The notes beneath the pieces were generated by a model, which ran no database searches, had not been told where the DNA came from, and saw nothing but the letters and a program-made list of their open reading frames with translations. Both the position numbers and the translations under genes were made by a program. This document shows, piece after piece, positions 55,466 to 64,000 of a stretch of DNA of 64,000 nt. Location of the stretch: NCBI GenBank assembly GCA_030549495.1, contig JAUIRK010000889.1, forward strand, positions 1,180,501 to 1,244,500, in the 5' to 3' direction. The first letter of the stretch is position 1; each line of letters begins with the position of its first letter. The stretch is from Nectonema munidae. Taxonomy: Eukaryota > Nematomorpha > Nectonematoida > Nectonematidae.

Positions 55466-56075
55466 TAGACGGTCCTGTGTTTGTCTCTCGCTTCGCTCGA
55501 GACGTAGGATTCTAGGTCTCAAAAATCTAGGTCCACTTAAAGATCATTGGTAAAATTCTAGGTCCACTTAAATATCATTGGTAAAATTCTAGGTCCACTT
55601 AAAGATCATTGGTAAAATTCTAGGTCCAGTTAAAGATCATTGGTAAAATCCTAGGTCCACTTAAAGATCATCGGTAAAATTCTAGGTCCAGTTAAAGATC
55701 ATTGGTACTCCCGTGATTCTAGATCCTGTTAAAGATCATTCGTACCAACGTGATTCTAGGTTCCCTTAAATATCATTGGTACTGGGATTCTAGGTGCACT
55801 CAAAAGATCATTGGTATCTGGATTATAGATACCATCAATGAACCCGTAAAAATCATTGATACCCGCCGAAAAGATCATTGGTACTCCCGTAAAAATCATT
55901 GGTACCCGCCGAAAAGATCATTGGTACCCGCCGAAAAGATCATTGGTACCCGCCGAAAAGATCATTTGTACCCCCGTAAAAATCATTTGTACCCCGTAAA
56001 GATCATTTGTACGCCCGTACATTGTTATTCCCCTTAAAAGATCATTAGTAGAAGTAAAGATCATTGGTACCCACA
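55466..56075. repeat. Hairpin-started minisatellite, 31-bp units shortening to 22-23 bp
   Basis: After ACTAGACGGTCCTGTG and the small palindrome GTCTCTCGCTTCGCTCGAGAC (20-base core), about nine 31-37-bp units of CTAGGTCCACTTAAAGATCA-TTGGTAAAATT run to about 55815. They are followed by about ten 22-23-bp units of CCCGCCGAAAAGATCATTGG. AGATCATTGGTA is common to both unit types. The 95-codon plus frame and its minus shadow are repeat by-products. Confidence 0.85.
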
Positions 56076-56377
56076 AAGATAAAATATATGAAAACTTAAT
56101 ACATAAAATATTAAAGACCACTACTTATTTAAAAATAAAGAAATAAATTAGATTATTATTAAAAAATTACTATATAAAATCTAGAACAGCTTTAATTATA
56201 TTTTAAAATAACGGATTAGCAAATTAGATTATCATTATAAATAAATTAAAGCAGACAATATAAATAAATTATATGTAATCTATATAAAATCTTAACCAAA
56301 AGTAGATAGACCTATTTAATAAAAATAGATTTAAATCTATTTATACTTAAAAATTAAATTTTTAAATAATGGAGTTT

Positions 56378-56515
56378 GGAAAAATAAAATTTATAAACTA
56401 AATAATTTAGATTATAGAAATTTATTATTGAAAAATAATTTAGATTTTAAAGAAATGTATTAATAAAATTTTAGTTATTTAAAAATGATCAAGAGTAGGT
56501 ATCAATTTATAGAAA
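56378..56515 (+). repeat. 138-bp direct repeat, left copy
   Basis: Starts GGAAAAATAAAATTTATAAA and is almost identical to 57204-57341 (one difference seen). Confidence 0.85.
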
Positions 56516-57203
56516 TCTAAATAACAAAATTTATAGATTAAAAAAACAACTTTAATAAAGAATCTTGTTTTATTAAAAATATAGATTTGAAATAGTAACA
56601 TACAAATTTATTATCTTTTTTGAGAAGAATGAATAAACCCATCAACCATTAATTGAATTGGATATATTGAGAATGAAAATTTTTTTAATGCAAATGCATT
56701 TTTTGATTGGTTAAATTAAGTACATTATATACGTATATACAAAATATACAAATATATATGAAATTTTTTGAATAAAAACATTTAAGGTAAAATAAAGTTA
56801 ATATTATTATTCAGAATGATAAAAGGATTCTAAAAATATATAAAACTTGCTTTTTTGGTGAATATATGTGAAGTCATAATTTTGAGGCAGTTTGAAAGGG
56901 GCTGAAAAATGGAAAATTTAAAAAATGGAAAATTTAAAAATTTTAAAACGTATTCTGATAGAGTTTGATACGCTGATTCAGAATATGTAATTTATTTGAA
57001 ATTAATCGATTGATTTTTTAATTTTTTTTGGGGTCAAAGTTGGTTTTTTTGTCATTTTATCAAGTTCAAAAGCTAAAAAAAGTATTTTAAAAAATTTTAA
57101 TTTAAAATATTTTTACATTTTCGTAATCAGTATAAAATTTCCTTTAAAATGCGGTATTAAAATTTAAAATTGGATAAGTTTGAAATTTTTCGAAAATTTT
57201 GTA

Positions 57204-57341
57204 GGAAAAATAAAATTTATAAACTAAATAATTTAGATTATAGAAATCTATTATTGAAAAATAATTTAGATTTTAAAGAAATGTATTAATAAAATTTTAG
57301 TTATTTAAAAATGATCAAGAGTAGGTATCAATTTATAGAAA
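57204..57341 (+). repeat. 138-bp direct repeat, right copy
   Basis: Same sequence as 56378-56515, 826 bp downstream. No TG..CA borders, so it is not an obvious LTR pair. Confidence 0.85.
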
Positions 57342-59035
57342 AATTTTTCAAAAAAATTAAAAAAAATATTTTCAAATTTTTTCACCGTAGTATGTTTAAA
57401 TATCAGTTATATTTTATGAATATGCAAAAAAAAAATAAAAAAATATGTAAATATTCATTTTACACACTAAAATATCGTGAAAAATAGGAAAATTGTGCAC
57501 ATTGTTCAAAGGCTTATAAAAATTTATTTTAATATTTTTTCAAAAAAGTTATAACTTATAAAATATAGGTAAAAGGATGTTCTTTAAGATGGGCTTATTT
57601 TGAAAATGAAAAATATTTTGAAAAAATGTTAAAAATTTGTTTCAAGTTTATTTTTACTTAAATTTGGGCATGACTTATGTATATAAAATAAAAAAGTCTT
57701 AAAAATTTTTTTTTTAAAAAAAGTGAAATTCAAATCTTTAAATATAAACCATATAGCATGATTTAGTAAAAAAATAATTCAAAAAAGTTTTTTATTTTTG
57801 TAGAAATTGGATATAATAATCAGTTTTAAGTTAAATATTTTAGTGTACTCTATACGGCTAACTCCTTGCAGAAAAATTGAATAATGTAAATGTAAAATTT
57901 TTTCAACTAAATTGTAGAGAAAAGAAAGCTCTATAAATATAAAAGAAAATTATTTAATTAAAATTGTAAACATTTTGTAAAAAAGAAATATAACATCTAT
58001 TTTACACCAATTTTTAACGCCAAAAATATAAAATTGAAAATAAAAAAACAAAAAAAAAATTTTTTCAAAAATTTAAAGTTTTATGTTAAAATTCAAACTA
58101 TTTTACACCTCTTAATGTAAAAATTAGAAATATAAATATATTATTTTCCAAATATTAGCCAATCAAAAACGTCCAAATTTAAATTTATGCAGACCGATCC
58201 AAAAAATTTATAAAATAATAAAAAAAAAAATTTTCAGCATTAATATATATTTTCATATATTTAGAACACGATTATGTAATTTATTTTAGAAAAAAATTTT
58301 TTTTTTTATATTTTTAACAAAATTTAAAAAAATCGACAAATTTGTCAAAGTTACCTTGTTTGGAGTCATTTTGCCGAAAATTTTATGCAACAAATATAAT
58401 TTTTTTTTACATCAACTTGTAGAGAAAGAGTTGGGCAAAAAAATAAAAGAGGATGTCATTTTTATTTTAGGGCTTCAATTTTTCGCAAAATTGGATCAAA
58501 TTTTTCATGGGGAAAAATGGCGTCATTTTTTAACGCCAAAAATTTTAATATGGGAAAAAACAAATGAAAACTAAATATTTTTCAAAAATTTCAAATATTA
58601 GCATAAAATATCACTCATTCTGCATCCTTTCATAAAAAAATTAGAAAAAAATAAATTTTAGTTTTTTAGCAAATTTTGATCAAAAATGTTGAAATTCGGA
58701 TTTTTGAGACGCAATTAACGAAAATTTAAAAAATTTTTATGAAATTTTTTTTGCAATTAATATTCATACATATGTCTACTTTAATTGCATAAAAAAATTT
58801 TTTATAAAAAAAAGTCGTAACACGAAAATCGAAAAATTTGGTTTTCTGACTCGGGTCATTGACCTCAATTTGGGGTCACGTGACTATCACCATCAAACTC
58901 AGAATCCAAAATAAGGTAGGTGTGGATAAAAAAAAATTTCAAAACCCCCCTTCATCACACAAAAATTTAAGCTCAAAGTGGAAAAATGCGGAAACCGGCT
59001 ACAAGAATGAAAATTTAGACAGGGAGGAGGAAAAG

Positions 59036-59590
59036 TAGCTTCTTAAGGTCTTGGGTTCGATTCCACATCAAGCTAGTAAGAAATGTAAACAAGGAATCTC
59101 CTTTAAAATCCCCCTATGTTGGAATAGATTTGTAGGAATAATTGAAAAATATATTGAAAGCTTACCCGATCTCAAAAATATTGAACAAAATAAAAGATAT
59201 TATATATGTTTAAAGCTATTCTTCTCGCAATATTGTTAATTGTTATGTCTGTTCTTTGTAATCTTCATTCTATATATATTGTTTTTCATTTTCATTTTTT
59301 TATATTGTTTGATTTATACTTCCATTCATAACTTTGAATTGTATATAAATCTTGAATTGTTATGATGTACGCCATATATTATATTTTGCTCAAACTTTTC
59401 AATACCACTTGTATATATTGAACAGTTTTTCCAGAAGATACACGGTGAGCGGCTTTAATTAGCCTTTTGTGTACTTGTTGGTGTATCTTGATTATTTCAA
59501 TAAATTTCTTTCAAGCCTCCTGTGCTCTTAATTAGATACAAGTAGGGCACGTGTGCTTTCTATATGAAAAGACCCCACGGTACCTTTACT
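59036..59590 (+). repeat. SINE family A interrupted by a ~460-bp insert
   Basis: The head (CTTAAGGTCTTGGGTTCGAT..CATCAAGC) lies at 59040-59073. The tail (GTGCTTTCTATATGAAAAGA, CCCCACGGTACCTTTAC) resumes at about 59547. The insert between them ends in CAATAAATTTCTTTCAAGCC and contains TTTCCAGAAGATACACGGTG, a retroelement-tail-like segment. Its family is unknown. Confidence 0.6.
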
Positions 59591-60715
59591 ATTATGGAAT
59601 ATAACTGTTTTTTTTTAATTTTTTCATACACAGATAGTGCAAGCAGTAGAATTGCAATAGGAACAGAATAGAACTAAAAATGGTAAGGATATAAGATAAA
59701 ATGCATCGAATATATTGTTTAATACTTCTTTAGCTTATTTTCCCAATAAACACTACCATGTTTTTGCTAATTTACACTAACTAACTATGGGAAATGTTAT
59801 TTTGATACTAGAAGAGACACTATACCATCAAGAAAACATCATTTGTGTTCCATGACAGTCTTGATTTGATAATAGAGCAAATTATTAGAAAACTCAGGCT
59901 TTACTTTTTCATTTGGAAAAGTTTTTATTTTACATCTTTTGCCATTAGTTTGAATATGAATAACAAAATACTTTATGAATATATGTCCAGCGTAAAAATA
60001 TTCTATATTCATATCAGACTTAACTTAAATTCTTTAGTTCAAAATGTTGTAACAAACATGTTACATAAAGCACACATGGCTGGTAGAACACCTTTAACGA
60101 TAAATGCCAAAAAAAAATTGATTAACATTGATTAAGAGTTTATGAGTTAGAAAACTTTACAACTATGCATTTTCACCAAGTGCAATTTACTATCTATCAG
60201 CACTTGAAAAAAAAAAAGATTCTAAAAAATAGATTATATTTAATTATTGCTTCAGATTCAAATAAAAATAATCGTAAAAAATATTCTTTTCCCTCTTGAA
60301 GTTGAGATGATTTGGCTTTGCGGAATAATCTATTTTATTTTTACGGAATCTCTACAACTTAAAATATTTAAATCCGATGCTACTTAATATCTCAGAGAAT
60401 ATAATGAGGAAGATACAAAAATGTGCATTGGTAATATTTGTTATAACATTTAATTTTTCATACCTCCATTTTTATTTTGGCATGGAGGATGAATTTTGAA
60501 AATTCATAGAAATAAATAATAACTGCCGATGACTTCCTTCATGCGGAAACAAAACATCAAACACATTTTCCATGTTTTCCAACAAGTTCAAAATTTATAT
60601 AAAGATAAAGTCAAAGATCATTAACAATAAATTAAAATTAATCCTGAATAGAATATTGGTCTATGATGTTTTGAACGTGGAAAAAATTTATATACAAAAA
60701 ATTGGAAGAAAAAAA
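59591..60715. other. Intergenic or intronic, nothing firm
   Basis: Frame 59845-60135 (plus, 96 codons) shows no motif. A minus-strand patch at about 60585-60500 reads LLENMENVFDVLFPHEGSHR, which looks protein-like, but I see no acceptor site. Confidence 0.4.
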
Positions 60716-60865
60716 TTATGAAACTTTTGAAGCAAATAAATCCATGTCATGAAGCAGGAACAAAGGAATAAAAATGCTGATCTTTTCTTCATTTTGGGTT
60801 TTAAAATCACTTGAAATGTTTGTCCAATCAGCAGAGTATTTGACGGATTTATTCTCTAAAAACTC
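60716..60865 (-). CDS. Candidate host exon, unrecognised protein
   Basis: A strong acceptor (CTATTTTCCATTTAG before 60865) opens 49 codons to a TAA at 60716: EFLENKSVKYSADWTNISSD, FKTQNEEKISIFIPLFLLHD, MDLFASKVS. Codon use is less AT-biased than the flanks. It is on the same strand as COG2 and upstream of it, but I cannot align it to COG2. It may be a last exon of another gene, or end at a weak donor before the final Val. Confidence 0.4.
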   Translation of the reverse strand, partial: EFLENKSVKYSADWTNISSDFKTQNEEKISIFIPLFLLHDMDLFASKVS

Positions 60866-61705
60866 CTAAATGGAAAATAGAGGATTTAGATCATTAAATC
60901 CTAAAGGCTCTTTGCCTGTCACATTACCCTACATAATATGTTAGGACATTGTTTGGGCTATATGGGGGTCTGTTTATTCACACGATATGCTAAAAAAAAT
61001 ACTTAGAAGGTATATTCGAATATGTATGCAGTGAAATCTCGTTGTGTCTAGATGAGAGAAGTCGAAGATTCCGTTATGTTTAAGTTTTATTCTGGTTCGG
61101 TGTATAGTTTCATCGAAAGATCATTCCGTTGTTAACGTTGCTTCTAATGTTACTAGTGTACTGCATAGTCATTAAGAAAAGCAAAAGGCAAGCGCATTCC
61201 TTCCAGAAAAATAGAAAAGGCAAAGGAATAACTTAATTTAAAATTTTCTAGGATAAAAAAATGAAAAAATTCTATTTAGAGGTCTATGGATATAAAATTT
61301 GCATTTTCTTTGCATATAATTTAAAAGTAGGAAGAAAACTTTATTGAAAAACCTATTTTGAAATATGTCACACAAAAACTCTATGAGTATGAAAATTATG
61401 AACTTAGACAGAGAAAGGAAGGATGATAACATTTGGAAACTTTAGTGAGACGTCATTCATGTATGATCTTTTTGCTAATTTTATACACATTGTATATAAA
61501 TTTTTTTAGACATGTATATAAAATTCTCTAATTTGGCCACTTCTTGGAATCGACCAGTCAAACCAAAAAAGAAGCCCGGCAATTTGATTTCAAAGGGGGC
61601 AAAAAACCCTTTCGCCCCCAAAAATTTTCAATATAATTAGTAATTATTTCTCAAAGTTATAAACATTTTGCCGAAAGAAATCGATGCATCAGAGTAAACA
61701 CTAGT
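60866..61705. other. Intergenic with one solitary Tigger-like end
   Basis: GCAGTGAAATCTCGTTGTGT near 61029 looks like a pogo/Tigger terminus, but no partner is seen. A CGCCCCCAAAAATTTTC patch near 61612 resembles the CAGGGGCG-type repeat end. Confidence 0.4.
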
Positions 61706-61709
61706 CATA

Positions 61710-61900
61710 ACTAGAATCAACAAATCAGTGCTGCTTCACGAATATCTCCAGAAAATTGACGCCAAAACACACCCAAATCAACTTTATCCACTCTGCAACG
61801 AGCACATACACATCATCTTTTCAATTGTCCACACTAACACACAACACCAGAGCCCATTCATCTCTGGTCCAACCCATGTTAAGTGAAAAACTTACTAATA
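61710..61900 (+). pseudogene. Jockey-type LINE 3' fragment
   Basis: Plus strand reads LYPLCNEHIHIIFSIVHTNT and QHQSPFISGPTHVK, matching the Cys/His-rich CPLC..E.H.F C-terminus of Jockey-type LINEs. Too short to assign further. It could derive from the same family as 8790-10395. Confidence 0.5.
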
Positions 61901-63060
61901 AATTAACAAAAATACTTGGCACAGTCTAATATCTAAAAATTGGTACTTTTATGCAGATTGGCTGAATTTACACTTATTCATCGCCGTTGCTATAAACTTT
62001 CTCCATGATTGAATTCATTGAAAAGGAAATACTCACTCAGCCTCAAATAAAAATTACACTAATATAATCTGGGGTCCAACAACAAAAACATTTAAATTTA
62101 GATATTTTGAAATTATTATTTTGCATATATACTATATAATATAATATAATAGCAATCGTGCATTCTTTCACAATAAGAACAGTAATGAAAACTTTTAACG
62201 GTATTATCGAACCAATAACGAAATGATCACAATTTTTGAAGTTCGCCGATGTCCAATTTTTGGCATGTTCAGAGAATTTCGACAAAGTGAGATTTTATTG
62301 TACTCTAAAAAGATTGTCTTGCTTAAGCCTTTTTGACGCATCGACACAAAAATCATTAATACACATTTTTCATGTTTTTTTAAAGTCAATTAAATCATCT
62401 TTAATCACTTTAGCTTTATATAATTTCAATACTTTTAGTCCTATCTTAAGAAGATAAGGTCCAAATAAAAATAGATACTAGTTTTGTACTAAAATTCTAT
62501 TAAGGAGAATAAATTTTCTATATCTTTGAATTTCAGATCTCAACATCAAAGTATAGCTTAAGCAAAGTAGAAAAAATGGAATTATAATTAAAGTTTATTT
62601 TTATATTTGTAATATTCAAATTAAGTCATCCGAATGTCGCAGTCGTACCTTCAGTGTTTTCCTCTTCTACTCGCAAAAATAGTTAAGATGAATACATATC
62701 ATACAGATTTGTTCAGGTGCAACGCTTTCAATTTAATGCTGTAAATTGGTGTTCATTTGAAGTTCATGAAAAAATCTCAGGACATTTTATTTGTGAACTA
62801 TTCAATATTTTCCTGGAGCAACTGTGATCCACGTTGAGAAAGATAAATCAACTCATGTTTCCAGTTTAGCCTGGACAACTAGTTAGGCATTAACAGAAAC
62901 AAGACTTCTCGTTAGTTACCTCCTCTTTCCAAAATATCTGCAGCAAAATTTGAATTGAAAAAAGATTTATCAAAGTTTACATACAGTATTCATTCACTCA
63001 CTATAAGCACGCATTCACACAGTCCCATTAATCTTAAAGGGTATTTCCATACAAATGGTC
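61901..63060. other. Intergenic, nothing firm
   Basis: Short frames on both strands near 62040-62460 show no motifs. No repeat match within the window was noticed. Confidence 0.4.
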
Positions 63061-63067
63061 ATTATAA

Positions 63068-63196
63068 CCCATTTACGACCAATGTTTCTATTTTGGAACA
63101 TAAGTAATTTCATCTTCGTCTGCTTTTTTCAATGACTTTGAATATAAATCGTCTGCGTTTTTTAGATATCGTCTGCTTTGCTTGGTCTTAAATGGG
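63068..63196 (-). mobile_element. piggyBac-type MITE, single inverted copy
   Basis: 129 bp starting CCCATTTACGACCAATGTTT and ending CTTGGTCTTAAATGGG, followed by TTAA (63197-63200). The left flank is ATAA, one change from TTAA. Orientation is opposite to the array at 63346-63744. Confidence 0.85.
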
Positions 63197-63345
63197 TTAA
63201 AAAGCACCGACTAATTATAAGGACGCCTTGAAAGCCACCAAAACTTAGATTTGATGTACGAAAGAACCAAAAATTGCAGAATTAATTTATCTCATAAACT
63301 CTTAACGTTAACTTATTTTACTCCTCTCATCACTCGGTTGTTTAA

Positions 63346-63744
63346 CCCATTTAAGACCAAGCAAAGCAGACGATATCTAAAAAAAACGCAGACGATTTAT
63401 ATTCAAAGTCATTGAAAAAAGCAGACGAAGATGAAATTACTTATGTTCCAAAATAGGAACATTGGTCGTAAATGGGTTAACCCATTTAAGACCAAGCAAA
63501 GCAGACGATATCTAAAAAACGCAGACGATTTATATTCAAAGTCATTGAAAAAAGCAGACGAAGATGAAATTACTTATGTTCCAAAATAGGAACATTGGTC
63601 GTAAATGGGTTAACCCATTTAAGGCCAAGCAAAGCAGACGATATATCTAAAAAACGCAGACGATTTATATTCAAAGTCATTGAAAAAAGCAGACGAAGAT
63701 GAAATTGCTTATGTTCCCAAATAGGATCATTGGCCGTAAATGGG
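63346..63744 (+). mobile_element. Head-to-tail array of three piggyBac-type MITEs sharing TTAA
   Basis: Copies at 63346-63476, 63481-63609 and 63614-63744 (131, 129, 131 bp) each run from CCCATTTAAG(A/G)CCAAGC to GG(T/C)CGTAAATGGG. One TTAA stands before the first (63342-63345), between each pair (63477-63480, 63610-63613) and after the last (63745-63748). CCC ends with a TTAA site define the piggyBac type. No coding capacity. Confidence 0.92.
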
Positions 63745-63748
63745 TTAA

Positions 63749-64000
63749 TTGCATAATGAATTATCGTCTAAGTATACTTAGTGCATGTGAATAAGCAAAA
63801 GCAAAATAAAACACAAGTACTTATGTCTGTTTTATGTGCTTATATAATTTACTTTTTAACAAGATTGTCTTTGTTGGTAGGAGTAAACATGTGTGGTTGG
63901 GAAAAGGTACCTTTGTTAATAATTGGAAAGTTCCAAAATCACAGATACTTAAAAATAACAAGAATCACCTGCCTGTTCAGTCCAATAAAGCATGATGGAT
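63749..64000. other. Right window edge, nothing recognised
   Basis: About 250 bp without a supported feature. Confidence 0.4.

Larger units (their letters stand above)
56076..59035. other. Very AT-rich region without genes
   Basis: Nearly 3 kb dominated by A and T runs. The only structure seen is the 138-bp duplication listed separately and a less AT-rich patch near 58850-58950 (GACCTCAATTTGGGGTCACG). One 72-codon frame at 58356 is probably chance. Confidence 0.55.

Noticed and set aside
55750-56121. Frames over the 22-23-bp minisatellite, both strands
   Set aside because: Repeat by-products.
56378-57341. LTR retrotransposon from the 138-bp direct repeats
   Set aside because: No TG..CA borders, primer-binding site or coding sequence between them.
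63346-63744. CRISPR-like spacing of repeats
   Set aside because: The whole 130-bp unit is repeated with TTAA at the joints; no variable spacers, and the genome is eukaryotic.
1-64000. Retrovirus, LTR element, Polinton or toxin gene remnant
   Set aside because: No protease, integrase, capsid, envelope or protein-primed polymerase signature recognised on either strand.

Overview
The window is AT-rich DNA from an animal nuclear genome. It has GT-AG introns, tRNA-derived SINEs, LINE remnants and cut-and-paste DNA transposons of the piggyBac, Tigger/pogo, hAT and CACTA (EnSpm) groups. There are no bacterial-style operons, no CRISPR array and no rRNA genes. A repeat-rich invertebrate fits best; I cannot place it further. 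Host coding sequence is sparse and most of the 64 kb is transposon material, much of it nested.

Host genes. (1) A 222-codon open reading frame on the minus strand runs off the left edge (667 down to 1); I do not recognise the protein. (2) A secreted, extremely acidic protein lies at 22902-25391. It has a signal peptide and ten 51-residue Asp/Glu/Asn repeats made by a 153-bp minisatellite, with CCAAT motifs upstream and a poly(A) signal downstream. (3) The 3' part of a COG2 gene (conserved oligomeric Golgi complex subunit 2) lies on the minus strand, with exons at 54858-54780, 52433-52139, 51714-51629 and 47391-47193. Its introns are full of repeats. (4) One further exon-like frame at 60865-60716 is unassigned.

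Layout. 1-5 kb: host exon, then a decayed piggyBac copy with tandem repeats. 5-12 kb: MITEs, SINEs and a Jockey-type LINE fossil. 12.03-17.22 kb: an almost whole CACTA/EnSpm element with perfect ends, a TA duplication and two genes. 17.7-22.3 kb: a dispersed repeat with G-runs, a 3'-truncated LINE held between inverted repeats, and a satellite. 22.3-25.5 kb: hairpin repeat and the acidic gene. 26-35 kb: a piggyBac with an intron holding GT-rich repeats and a Tigger derivative, then a third piggyBac. 35.5-39.5 kb: a Tigger with a PCNA-box-like tail and a Tigger MITE. 40.5-45.8 kb: three-level nest, a hAT gene interrupted by a 3.65-kb transposon that is itself interrupted by a Penelope-like fragment. 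46-55 kb: SINE split by a hAT MITE, then COG2. 55-64 kb: SINEs, a minisatellite, very AT-rich DNA, and a head-to-tail array of piggyBac-type MITEs sharing TTAA sites.

The genes do not form a pathway. The useful structure is the insertion order, which exact target-site duplications make readable at several loci. I recognised no retrovirus, LTR element or Polinton. Family names and the COG2 match rest on remembered motifs, not on a database search.
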